DNA of 64,000 nucleotides, from contig NZ_JANFLS010000001.1 of assembly GCF_024385465.1 (NCBI RefSeq), positions 744,001 through 808,000 on the forward strand, written 5' to 3'. The position numbers and the translations under genes were made by a program. Shown one piece after another: positions 8,894 to 16,781 of the stretch. Under the pieces are notes generated by a model, which saw only the letters and a program-made list of their open reading frames with translations, was not told where the DNA came from and did no database searches. This DNA is from Arthrobacter sp. zg-Y844 (GTDB taxonomy: Bacteria > Actinomycetota > Actinomycetes > Actinomycetales > Micrococcaceae). How positions within the stretch are numbered: the first letter of the stretch is position 1; every line of letters begins with the position of its first letter.

Positions 8894-8927
8894 AGCGGAC
8901 ACCCCGGAGGATTCCGGGGTGTCCGCT
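8894..8927 (-). terminator. Rho-independent terminator of the iron-binding protein gene
   Basis: A perfect 15-bp stem (AGCGGACACCCCGGA) with a 4-nt loop sits about 30 bases after the stop of the siderophore-binding protein gene on the minus strand. There is no clear T run, so strength is uncertain. Confidence 0.65.
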
Positions 8928-8959
8928 GCGCCTTCCGGGGAAGGCGGAGGTAACGGGTC

Positions 8960-10009
8960 CTACTTTGCCTCGTCGGCCGCCGTTGCGGCGTCGGCGATCA
9001 TCGGCACCACGTTGTCCAGGGCGTAGGGGATGCTGAGCACGTTGATGGCCGAGGTGGAGAAGACGCGCGTCGGGTCGGCGTCGGCCACGAGGCCGCCGTT
9101 CTTCACAGCGGGGATCTGCCCTAGCAGCGGGTCGGAGGCAATGCTGTCGGCTACCTCTTCGCTGGCCACCCAGCTGACAAAGATGTCGGAATCCAGCTGG
9201 TTGAGGTTTTCATCCGACCAGGGGATGTAGAACTCGTCGCCCTTGGTGTTCTCCGCTACCACCGGTGCCATGGTGAGGCCCAGGGATTCCATGAACTTGG
9301 GGCGGTTGTCCAGCGCGGTGTAGACGGAGTTCTCCGCACCCGGGGCGAGGTTGCCGTAGATGAAGGACTTGCCCTCGAGCTGCGGGTATTCGGCCGCCTT
9401 GTCGGTGATGGCCTGCTCGGTGTCTGCCACCAGCTGCTCGGCTTCGTCGCTCTTGCCGAGCGCTTCGCCGATCATGGTGGCGGTGTCCTGCCACGAGGTG
9501 CCCCAGGCGGTTTCGGGGTAGGCCACCACGGGAGCGATCTTGCTCAGCTTGTCGTAGTCCTCCTGGGACAAGCCGGAGTACGCGGCGAGGATGACGTCGG
9601 GGTCGGTGGCGGCGACGTCGTCGAAGGCAATGCCGTCAGCCTCGGAGTACTGCACCGGAGCGTTTTCCGATCCGATGGATGCATCCAGGTCTTCGAGTGC
9701 CTCGTCAATCCAAGGAGTGGTGCCCTGGTCATTGCCGCCGAATTCGATCAGCGGCATCCCCACGGGAACCACGTCCAGTGCCAGCGCGGTTTCGGCGTTG
9801 GCCCAGGCCACGGCGGCTACCCGCTCGGGAACCCCTTCAATGGTGGTCTCGCCGAAGGCATGCTTGATGGTCACGGGAAACTGGTCTTCCGCAGCTGCAG
9901 CACTGCCGGAGGATTCGTTTTCCCCCGCGGCACCGGTGGAGCAGGCGGAAAGGGACAGAACGGCGACGGCGGCCGCAGCGGCAACGCGGCGCATCCGGGA
10001 CAGGGCCAT
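8960..10009 (-). CDS. Iron-siderophore ABC transporter substrate-binding lipoprotein
   Basis: 349 residues. A signal peptide ends in the lipobox LSAC, followed by a low-complexity Ala/Ser/Glu linker and a FepB/FecB-type (helical-backbone) periplasmic-binding fold: VAAVAWANAETALALDVVPVGMP, then DPDVILAAYSGLSQEDYDKLSKIAPVVAYP. It would capture a ferric siderophore at the cell surface and hand it to a membrane permease. The start is fixed by AAGGAG six bases before the ATG. A DtxR/IdeR-like box lies at 10069-10087. No permease or ATPase gene is adjacent, so it must use a transporter encoded elsewhere. Confidence 0.92.
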   Translation of the reverse strand: MALSRMRRVAAAAAVAVLSLSACSTGAAGENESSGSAAAAEDQFPVTIKHAFGETTIEGVPERVAAVAWANAETALALDVVPVGMPLIEFGGNDQGTTPWIDEALEDLDASIGSENAPVQYSEADGIAFDDVAATDPDVILAAYSGLSQEDYDKLSKIAPVVAYPETAWGTSWQDTATMIGEALGKSDEAEQLVADTEQAITDKAAEYPQLEGKSFIYGNLAPGAENSVYTALDNRPKFMESLGLTMAPVVAENTKGDEFYIPWSDENLNQLDSDIFVSWVASEEVADSIASDPLLGQIPAVKNGGLVADADPTRVFSTSAINVLSIPYALDNVVPMIADAATAADEAK

Positions 10010-10068
10010 GTGGGGCTCCTTGGATCACTAAACGAACGGAACGGACCCAGCGGTCGCGGATCCAAAAG

Positions 10069-10087
10069 TAAGGTTAGCCTAGGTTTT
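10069..10087 (-). promoter_or_regulatory. DtxR/IdeR-like iron box
   Basis: The 19-bp stretch around TAAGGTTAGCCTAGG matches the actinobacterial DtxR/IdeR consensus (TWAGGTTAGSCTAACCTWA) at about 13 of 19 positions, with an intact left half. It lies 60-80 bases before the siderophore-binding protein start, where a bound iron repressor would block transcription. A further half-like site (GCTAACCTTT) lies about 15 bases beyond it. Confidence 0.65.
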
Positions 10088-10167
10088 CCCTAATTACGCA
10101 ACGCTAACCTTTCGTAATCCATCCGGGGGTCTGGAAATGCCTCCGGGCCCGGTGTCCGCCGCCTGTG

Positions 10168-11445
10168 TCAGGGCTTCGCGCGGGCCAGCCGGCGCAGGTC
10201 GACGGCCGGGTTCTGCAGCTGCGCCGGGTCGAGGATCCGGCCGGATTCAATGAGCTTCCGGGCCGCCCGGACAGCGGTTCCACCGTCAACGGCGGCCGCT
10301 CCCGCCAGCGCTCCGTCCAGGCCCAGCCGGAACACCATAAATCCGGAGCCGGGCTCGCCGCGGAGCACGGTCCGCCCCGGGACGGCCATGCTGCCGGCCA
10401 CTTCCAGGTGCACGCCGTAGCGGTCGGACCAGAACCAGTCCGCGGCGCCGGCCGGAGGTTCGGCGCCGAGCATTCCGGCAGCGGCCGCTTCGCCGGTGCG
10501 GCGGGCGGCATCCCAGTGTTCATAGCGGCGGCCGGGCACGCCGTCGGGGCCGAGGCGGCGGGAGGAATCACCGGCGGCGAAAATACGCGGATGGGAGGTG
10601 CGGCCGGATGCATCCACCAGCAGGCCGCCGTCCACGGCGAGTCCTGCGGCTTCGGCGAGCGCCGTTTCGGGCTCGCTGCCCGCGGCGACCAGGACGGCGG
10701 TGCCGGCCCGGCTGCCTCCGTCCGCCAGTTCCACCCGCAGGGAGTTTCCGTCCGGGAAGATCGCTGCCGCCGCACCCCGCACATGCCCTGTCCCGTGCAC
10801 AGCGTGGAGGTGGTGCAGGTAACCGGCCATGGCGGGGCCCACGGCCTGTGCGAACGGGAGTTCGGCGGGATCCACCAACGTGACGCCGGCTCCCAGCGCG
10901 CGGGCCGTTCCCGCCACCTCGGCGCCGACCAGTCCCGCGCCGAGGATCACCAGGTGGGCGCCGGCCGCCAGGTGCCCCTGCAGGGCCCGGGCATCGTCGG
11001 CACTGCGCAGGGTGAAGACGCCGGGCAGGTCCATGCCGGGCAGCGGCAGCCGGCGGGCCCGGGCGCCGGTGGCGAGCAGGACGACGTCGGCGGCGAGGTC
11101 CCTGCCCGAGGCCAGCGCGAGGACGGGCGCCTCGGTGCCGTTCCCGGCGTCGAGCTTGTCCACGGTGTCGGCGAGCACCGTAATGCCGTTGTCTTCGTAC
11201 CACTGTTCCGGGGCAAGCTGCAGGCGGAGCCGGTCCAGGGTTCCGGCGAGGAAGGCCTTGCTCAGCGGCGGCCGGTCATAGGGCAGCCCGGCGGGGTCCA
11301 CCAGGAAGAGGGCGCCGGCGTAGCCGCGCCGCCGGAGTTCACGGACGGCGCTGAAGCCGGCGATTCCGCCGCCCACTACGGCAATGGACGCGGGGGCTGC
11401 AGGGGCCGTCAAACGTTGAGGGGGCTCTCGTTCGGGTAGAGCCAC
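10168..11445 (-). CDS. FAD-dependent ferredoxin reductase
   Basis: Up to 425 residues of the pyridine-nucleotide-disulfide oxidoreductase family, ferredoxin-reductase type. It has an N-terminal FAD Rossmann motif VVGGGIAGFSAVRELRRRG, YDRPPLSK, the ATG motif LLATGARARRLPLPG, a second NAD Rossmann motif VILGAGLVGAEVAGTARALG, and FAAGD near the second FAD contact. It lacks redox-active CxxxxC cysteines, as expected for ferredoxin reductases. It overlaps the upstream Rieske gene by 37 bases if the start is 11445; a TTG at 11412 overlapping the Rieske stop is an alternative. It would pass electrons from NAD(P)H to the Rieske ferredoxin. Confidence 0.88.
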   Translation of the reverse strand: MALPEREPPQRLTAPAAPASIAVVGGGIAGFSAVRELRRRGYAGALFLVDPAGLPYDRPPLSKAFLAGTLDRLRLQLAPEQWYEDNGITVLADTVDKLDAGNGTEAPVLALASGRDLAADVVLLATGARARRLPLPGMDLPGVFTLRSADDARALQGHLAAGAHLVILGAGLVGAEVAGTARALGAGVTLVDPAELPFAQAVGPAMAGYLHHLHAVHGTGHVRGAAAAIFPDGNSLRVELADGGSRAGTAVLVAAGSEPETALAEAAGLAVDGGLLVDASGRTSHPRIFAAGDSSRRLGPDGVPGRRYEHWDAARRTGEAAAAGMLGAEPPAGAADWFWSDRYGVHLEVAGSMAVPGRTVLRGEPGSGFMVFRLGLDGALAGAAAVDGGTAVRAARKLIESGRILDPAQLQNPAVDLRRLARAKP

Positions 11446-11753
11446 ACGGCTCCGTCGCGCACGTCAACGCGGTGCGCCTTGGTGTTGATGAGGGCCGGCA
11501 GGCACAGGGCTTCACCGGTGCGGAGGCAGAACCGCGCGGAGTGGACGGGGCATTCCACCTCGTCCCCTTCGATCCATCCGTCGGCAAGGGAGGCATCCTC
11601 ATGCGTGCAGGTGTCGTTGAGCGCATAAAAGCGTCCGTTGTCGCTGTGGAACACGGCGATATCGTCCGAGGTGCCCGCCGTTTCGGCGTCCACGGTCAGG
11701 GCTTCGCCCTCGTCTATCTCGTCAACATCGGCAACGCGGATACCCTCGCTCAT
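11409..11753 (-). CDS. Rieske [2Fe-2S] ferredoxin
   Basis: 114 residues with the Rieske cluster motif C-T-H at CTHEDASLADG and C-P-V-H at ECPVHSARFCLRTG, 16-17 residues apart. It is small and soluble with no signal peptide, like the ferredoxin of ring-hydroxylating dioxygenases. The start at MSEGIRV is preferred because GGAAGG lies upstream. It is the first gene of a two-gene electron-transfer operon with the overlapping reductase. No terminal oxygenase gene lies within this window. Confidence 0.9.
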   Translation of the reverse strand: MSEGIRVADVDEIDEGEALTVDAETAGTSDDIAVFHSDNGRFYALNDTCTHEDASLADGWIEGDEVECPVHSARFCLRTGEALCLPALINTKAHRVDVRDGAVWLYPNESPLNV

Positions 11754-11806
11754 GCCCTTCCTTCCCCGGCACCAGGCCAATAACGTGCTGCTCTTAGGTC
11801 AACACG

Positions 11807-12337
11807 TTACCCCGGCAGCGGAGGCTCGGAGGCCGCCGCCAGTGGGGAGCCGTTCTGCTGCACCCCGGCCAGGGGCGGCGTGCCGGAAGGCCGCTGCTGC
11901 TTGCCATGCTCCAGGCCGCGGATGAGCGCAATCAGCTCCGATCGCAGCTCCGGACCGATTCCGGCCGTGGAATCGTCCTGCTCCAGGTTTTCGGCGTCGG
12001 CCAGCAGTTTCTGTCCGCGCTCGGAGATGGCCATCCATCGTCCGGAGCGGCCGACGGTCTCCGCCGACACCTCTTCCACGAGACCTTGCGCGGCCATGCT
12101 CACCAGCGCCGTGCCCAGGGTCTGCGCGGTGACGCGCAGGCGTCTGGCCAGCTCCGCGCGCCGCATGGGCCCCTCTGCCAGGAGCACGCGCAGCACCGTC
12201 ACGCGCTCCTGGGTCAGCCCCACGGCGCGGAGCTTGTTATCTACTTCTCGTCTTACCAGTCTTGCAGCCGTTGAGAGCAGCCGCACGGGTTCCCAGTCCC
12301 CCTCGTTCTGCATCTTCCTGCTTCCCTGATACGTCAT
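11807..12337 (-). CDS. MarR-family transcriptional regulator
   Basis: About 176 residues. The winged helix is clear: VLRVLLAEGPMRRAELARRLRVTAQTLGTALVSMAAQGLVEEVSAETVGRSGRWMAISERGQKLL, with the wing between the two final strands. The C-terminus is a Gln/Pro-rich tail. Two starts are plausible, ATG at 12337 or ATG at 12313, the latter right after GGAAGCAGGAAG. It lies upstream of the Rieske/reductase pair on the same strand and might control it. Confidence 0.85.
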   Translation of the reverse strand: MTYQGSRKMQNEGDWEPVRLLSTAARLVRREVDNKLRAVGLTQERVTVLRVLLAEGPMRRAELARRLRVTAQTLGTALVSMAAQGLVEEVSAETVGRSGRWMAISERGQKLLADAENLEQDDSTAGIGPELRSELIALIRGLEHGKQQRPSGTPPLAGVQQNGSPLAAASEPPLPG

Positions 12338-12422
12338 TGGTAGGCGGTCCTGCTCCGCTGAAACAATCAGTGTGCTTACTATTTCAACGGCAAAGAGGGG
12401 GTGCTTGTCAAGCCGGGCGAAG

Positions 12423-13052
12423 TTAGCGGGCGGCCCACTGGCGGAACGCCCGGACCGTGTCACCCCCGCCTTCGATGCTCACATTGGCCGCCGCGCGCCT
12501 TCCCATGGCATGCAGGGCGAGATCCACCACGTCTCCGGAAATAAGCACCGACGGGGTGCCGCCCTTGACCCGGCGCCGGCCGGAACCGGGCGCTGCCAGC
12601 TCCACGCCCACCGGGCTGCCGCGATAGCCCATCCGGGCCATGAGGCCCAGCTGCTTCCACAGGGCCTGCTGCTCCCCTGCGGGAAGTTCCCGCGGCGCTG
12701 CCGCTGCTCCCCCGCGGCGGATGTCCTCGTGGTGGATGACGTATTCCACCAGGTTCGCCGCATCCAGCCGGAAGGGTGAAAAACGGGCCGGACCGGCGGC
12801 GAACCGGTCCACCAATGCGGCATAGCCTTCGGGGGTGCCTGCGGCGGCGGCCTCGATCCCCAGCTGCTTTTCCTGCCCCGGCTTGGACCGTTGCACCGCA
12901 TCGGCGGCAATCTTCCAGGGCGCGTGCTCACGAAGCACCAGATGGGCCAGCAGCCGGCGCACATCCCATCCCTCACACAGCGTCGGCGCCAGCGGATCCG
13001 CCTCCCGCAGCGTCCGGACCAATTCCGCGCGTTCCGTCTCCACCCATGCCAT
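12423..13052 (-). CDS. TIGR03085-like / maleylpyruvate isomerase-fold protein
   Basis: 209 residues of the DinB/maleylpyruvate-isomerase N-terminal fold common in mycothiol-producing actinobacteria. The N-terminal helix and metal-binding region read PTLCEGWDVRRLLAHLVLREHAPW (first His), and a second metal motif is EYVIHHEDIRRG. The family uses a three-histidine metal site and may use mycothiol. The start at MAWVETER follows GAAGGAG. A longer frame reaches 13148 but has no ribosome site. Exact reaction unknown. Confidence 0.8.
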   Translation of the reverse strand: MAWVETERAELVRTLREADPLAPTLCEGWDVRRLLAHLVLREHAPWKIAADAVQRSKPGQEKQLGIEAAAAGTPEGYAALVDRFAAGPARFSPFRLDAANLVEYVIHHEDIRRGGAAAAPRELPAGEQQALWKQLGLMARMGYRGSPVGVELAAPGSGRRRVKGGTPSVLISGDVVDLALHAMGRRAAANVSIEGGGDTVRAFRQWAAR

Positions 13053-13253
13053 GTCGATCTCCTTCACGTTGAACCCCTGCCGGTTTTCTCCCTTTTCCGG
13101 GAGCTTCCCTCCGGCTTTACGGCCTGCGGCCAACATTAGCCACCGCACCCCCTTTACCCCTACCTACTGACGCGTAGCATGGTCCCCACAGTGGGCTGCG
13201 AGGCCGGACACGGTGCCGGATCCACGGTGCAGCCATGACGGAGGAGAAATCCC

Positions 13254-15227
13254 ATGAGCACCACTGATCTTTCCCAAGACGCTGGCCGCAACCGAAGTGC
13301 CAGCAGAATCAAAGAGCGCGTGGTCACCGAACAGGACGCCCGCAACGCAACTGAAGCAGCACGCGATACCGGGGAATCCCGCCCGAGTTTCGCCAAGGGG
13401 ATCTACCTCGGCAATTACAACCTGGACCTGGTCGGCTCCCTGCCGCCGGCGGACCTCGACGAGGAGGCCCGCGCCCAGCTGTTCCTGGAAGCCTTGACCG
13501 AGTACTGCCGGACCATGGACGGACTGGCCATTGAACGCACCGGGGTGATTCCGGACGAGAACCTGCGCGGACTCGCGGATCTGGGGGTGTTCGGCATCAA
13601 GATCCCCCAGCACTACGGCGGGCTCGGACTGTCCCTGCTGAACTACGGACGCGCCCTGATGCTCCTGGGCAGCGTGCACCCCAGCCTGGGGGCACTGGTC
13701 TCGGCCCACCAGTCCATCGGCGTGCCGGAGCCGGTGAAGGTCTTCGGCACCGAGGAGCAGAAGGAAGAGTACCTGCCGCGCTGCGCCGCCGGGGCGGTGA
13801 CCGCGTTCCTGCTCACCGAGCCCGACGTCGGATCGGACCCGGCGCGGCTGCGCACCACGGCCATCCCCTCCGAAGACGGCAGCGAATACGTGATTGACGG
13901 CGTCAAGCTGTGGACCACCAACGGCGTGATTGCCGAACTGGTGGTGGTGATGGCCGCCGTTCCGCCGCACGGCGGTTCCAAGGGCGGCATCAGCGCGTTC
14001 GTGGTGGAAATGTCCTCCCCCGGCATCACGGTGGAGAACCGCAACAACTTCATGGGCCTGCGCGGCATCGAGAACGGGGTCACCCGCTTCACCAATGTCC
14101 GCGTTCCGGCGGCCAACCGGCTGGGCCGCGAAGGCCAGGGCCTGAAGATTGCCCTGACCACGCTGAACACCGGCCGCCTCTCCATCCCGGCCATGTGCGC
14201 GGCCTCCGGGAAGTGGTCGCTGAAGATTGCCCGCGGCTGGTCCGGTGCCAGGGAACAGTGGGGCCGGCCCATCGGCCGGCACGAGGCTGTGGCCAAGAAA
14301 CTCGCCTACATTGCGGCTACCAGCTTCGCGCTGGAGGCGGTCTTCGAACTCTCCGCCCAGCTCGCCGACGCCGGCACCAAGGACATCCGCATCGAGGCGG
14401 CACTGGCGAAGCTCTGGGCCAGTGAAATGGCCTACAACGTTGCCGACGAGCTGGTGCAGGTGCGCGGCGGACGCGGTTTCGAGACCGCAGATTCCCTCGC
14501 CGCCCGCGGCGAGCGCGCGGTCCCGGCCGAACAGCAGCTGCGGGACCTCCGCATCAACCGGGTATTCGAGGGCTCCACCGAGATCATGCACCTGTTCATT
14601 GCGCGGGAAGCCGTGGACGCGCATCTGTCCGCGGCAGGGGACCTGGCGGTGGCGGACGCCCCGGTGGGAGCCAAGGCGCGGGCTGCATTGAAGGCCAGCG
14701 GCTTTTACGGCAAGTGGCTGCCGACGCTCGCCGCGGGCAAGGGCAACGTCCCCACGTCCTACGCCGAGTTCGGCCTGTTGGCCCGGCACCTGCGCTACGC
14801 CGAGCGGGCCTCCCGCCGGCTGGCCCGTTCCACGTTCCTCGGCATGGCCCGCTGGCAGGCGGGACTGGAACACCACCAGGTCTTCCTGGGCCGGATTGTG
14901 GACATCGGCGCGGAAATCTTTGCGATCTCGGCCTCGTGCGTCCGCGCGCTGAACATCCGGCGCGAGGATCCGGCGGAGGGTGAAAGCGCGTTCGAGCTTG
15001 CGGACGCCTTCAGCCGGCAGTCCCGGGTGCGGATCGAGTCCCTGTTCGACGGGCTGTGGCACAACTCCGACGAGTCCGACCGGCGGCTGTCCAAGGGAGT
15101 CCTGGACGGTCGCTTCACCTGGCAGGAAAACGGTGTGCTGGATGCCTCCGAGGGGACGGGTCCGTGGATTTCGGAGACGGCCCTCGGCGACGAACCGAAG
15201 GAGAACCTGCACCGCCGGTACCGGTGA
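13254..15227 (+). CDS. Acyl-CoA dehydrogenase, long (VLCAD/ACAD9-like)
   Basis: 657 residues, longer than ordinary acyl-CoA dehydrogenases (about 380-400), with an extra helical C-terminal domain as in VLCAD/ACAD9. The central motifs are LTEPDVGSDPARLRTTA (FAD/substrate), KLWTTNGVIAELVVVMA, and IARGWSGAREQWGRPIGRHEAVAKKLAYIAA. The catalytic Glu is in RVFEGSTEIMHLF at about residue 440. It would oxidise fatty acyl-CoA to trans-2-enoyl-CoA in beta-oxidation. The start follows GGAGGAG. It converges with the TetR gene at 15231, their ends three bases apart. Confidence 0.9.
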   Translation: MSTTDLSQDAGRNRSASRIKERVVTEQDARNATEAARDTGESRPSFAKGIYLGNYNLDLVGSLPPADLDEEARAQLFLEALTEYCRTMDGLAIERTGVIPDENLRGLADLGVFGIKIPQHYGGLGLSLLNYGRALMLLGSVHPSLGALVSAHQSIGVPEPVKVFGTEEQKEEYLPRCAAGAVTAFLLTEPDVGSDPARLRTTAIPSEDGSEYVIDGVKLWTTNGVIAELVVVMAAVPPHGGSKGGISAFVVEMSSPGITVENRNNFMGLRGIENGVTRFTNVRVPAANRLGREGQGLKIALTTLNTGRLSIPAMCAASGKWSLKIARGWSGAREQWGRPIGRHEAVAKKLAYIAATSFALEAVFELSAQLADAGTKDIRIEAALAKLWASEMAYNVADELVQVRGGRGFETADSLAARGERAVPAEQQLRDLRINRVFEGSTEIMHLFIAREAVDAHLSAAGDLAVADAPVGAKARAALKASGFYGKWLPTLAAGKGNVPTSYAEFGLLARHLRYAERASRRLARSTFLGMARWQAGLEHHQVFLGRIVDIGAEIFAISASCVRALNIRREDPAEGESAFELADAFSRQSRVRIESLFDGLWHNSDESDRRLSKGVLDGRFTWQENGVLDASEGTGPWISETALGDEPKENLHRRYR

Positions 15228-15230
15228 GCC

Positions 15231-15842
15231 TTACGTTGCTCCCACCGCACCGCGGCAGATCTGCACATAGCGCACCGCCAGTTCCTCCGGGCTGAGCGGA
15301 CCTCCGGCGCGGTACCACTGGGACACTCCGGTGCACATGGTGGTGACCGCCCGGCTGGCGTCCTTGGGATGTCCGGTGGCGAAGCGGCCGCTGCGGACGC
15401 CTGCTGTCACCACGTCGTCGAGGAGTTTCTGCTGCCGGTCCCGGGCCGCGATGTGCGCGGCCCGGGCCGTGCCCTCCAGGCTGCGGATCTCGCTGGCCGC
15501 GATGAACGCGTGTTCCCAGCGGTAGGCATGGACCAGGACAAGGCATTCGATCAGCAGGGCAAAGCGGTCCTCAACGTCCTCGCCCGCCTCGGCGAGGGCG
15601 GCGGTGCTCCGGGCGTAGAGATCCGCCATCGCGGATTCGGCTATCCCCACCAGCAGCGCCTGCTTGGACGGATAGTGGTGGTAGAGCCCGGGCACCGACA
15701 AGCCGGCCCGGGTGGCCACGGTGCGGATGCTGGTCCCGTGGTAGCCGTGCTCCACAAAGCAGTCCAGCGCGTTGCGCAGCAGCGGCGGCAGGGCGGGCAC
15801 GGAAAAGTCGCGCCAGTCGGGCTGCGTACGGACTGCGGTCAT
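15231..15842 (-). CDS. TetR-family regulator of the SDR/ACAD/kinase operon
   Basis: 203 residues. The TetR helix-turn-helix lies at about residues 20-65 (LLRNALDCFVEHGYHGTSIRTVATRAGLSVPGLYHHYPSKQALL), followed by a C-terminal ligand domain of the type that often senses acyl-CoAs. It is transcribed divergently from the SDR, acyl-CoA dehydrogenase and kinase operon, with a perfect 20-bp operator-like palindrome between them. Repression of that operon and of itself is the natural inference. Confidence 0.9.
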   Translation of the reverse strand: MTAVRTQPDWRDFSVPALPPLLRNALDCFVEHGYHGTSIRTVATRAGLSVPGLYHHYPSKQALLVGIAESAMADLYARSTAALAEAGEDVEDRFALLIECLVLVHAYRWEHAFIAASEIRSLEGTARAAHIAARDRQQKLLDDVVTAGVRSGRFATGHPKDASRAVTTMCTGVSQWYRAGGPLSPEELAVRYVQICRGAVGAT

Positions 15843-15912
15843 GGCGTCCCCTCGATGGTCGAATACCCGGTGTGATCCTTGACACTTTACGGGGCCTGCA
15901 CCAGACTAACCG

Positions 15913-15932
15913 TACCGAGCGGTCGCTCGGTA
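15913..15932. promoter_or_regulatory. TetR-type operator (perfect 9+2+9 inverted repeat)
   Basis: TACCGAGCG-GT-CGCTCGGTA is a perfect inverted repeat between the divergent TetR and SDR genes, 29 bases before the SDR start. The repeated ACCGAGCG/CGCTCGGT pattern resembles operators of TetR regulators of fatty acid genes in actinobacteria. It lies where it could cover the promoters in both directions. Confidence 0.78.
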
Positions 15933-15961
15933 GTGGTTGGAGACGGAAGTTGGCGGAGCAC

Positions 15962-16750
15962 ATGACCGAACCGGAGCAGTCTGCAGGCGGGCGGCGCCTC
16001 GAGGGCAAAACAGCCGTTGTCACCGGGGCCAGCCGCGGTATCGGGCTGGCGATCGCACACCGCCTGGCGGCCGAAGGGGCGAAGGTCTGCATCACTGCCC
16101 GCAACATCGGACCGCTGAAGGAAGCCGCCGCAGAGTTCCCCGAAGGCAGCGTCCTGGCGATAGCCGGCAAGTCCGATGATCCGGACCACCGCGCCGAGGT
16201 GCTGGACACCGTGGCCGAGACCTGGGGCCGGCTGGACATTCTCGTCAACAACGCCGGCGTGAACCCCGTGTACGGCCCCCTGAGCAAGCTGGACCCGGAG
16301 GCCGCCCGCCGGATCCTGGACGTCAACGTGCTGGGCACCCTCGCCTGGGTTTCCGCCGTCTGCGCGCACGAGGCACTGGATTTCCTCGGCCGCGGCGGAT
16401 CGGTGCTGAACCTTTCCTCGGTCTCGGCGCAGACCCCGGCCGCCGGCATCGGCTTCTACGGCATCAGCAAGGCCGCCGTGGAACAGCTCACCCGCACCCT
16501 CGCCGTCGAGCTGGCCCCCACGGTGCGCGTGAACGCGCTGGCGCCCGCCGTCGTCAAGACCCAGTTTGCGCGCGCCCTGTATGAGGGCCGCGAAGAGAAA
16601 GTCAGCTCCACCTACCCGCTGAAGCGGCTCGGCACCCCGGAGGACGTCGCCGGCGCGGCCGCCTTCCTGGCTTCCGACGACGCCGCCTGGATCACCGGGC
16701 AGATCATCAACCTCGACGGCGGCCTGCTCGTGGCCGGCGGCTCGGCCTGA
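15962..16750 (+). CDS. SDR-family oxidoreductase (LvaD-like candidate)
   Basis: 262 residues of a classical short-chain dehydrogenase: TGASRGIG cofactor motif, NNAGVNP, a catalytic Ser in LNLSSVS, and YGISK with the catalytic Tyr and Lys. It ends with the typical ITGQIINLDGGL. The start at MTEPEQS follows GGCGGAG; the longer frame would run through the operator. It is the first gene of an operon with an acyl-CoA dehydrogenase and an APH-like kinase. By analogy with levulinate catabolism it could interconvert keto- and hydroxyacyl groups. Substrate unproven. Confidence 0.88.
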   Translation: MTEPEQSAGGRRLEGKTAVVTGASRGIGLAIAHRLAAEGAKVCITARNIGPLKEAAAEFPEGSVLAIAGKSDDPDHRAEVLDTVAETWGRLDILVNNAGVNPVYGPLSKLDPEAARRILDVNVLGTLAWVSAVCAHEALDFLGRGGSVLNLSSVSAQTPAAGIGFYGISKAAVEQLTRTLAVELAPTVRVNALAPAVVKTQFARALYEGREEKVSSTYPLKRLGTPEDVAGAAAFLASDDAAWITGQIINLDGGLLVAGGSA

Positions 16751-16781
16751 CCGCTCCCACCGCATCCCCTAAGGACCACTC

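Noticed and set aside
12338-12463. Longer N-terminus for the MarR regulator
   Set aside because: The extra 42 residues overlap the end of the upstream gene and lack family similarity; a start at 12337 or 12313 fits ribosome sites better.
13164-15212. Minus-strand frame of 682 codons opposite the long acyl-CoA dehydrogenase
   Set aside because: The plus-strand frame has clear catalytic motifs and a good ribosome site; the antisense product is low-complexity and matches no family.
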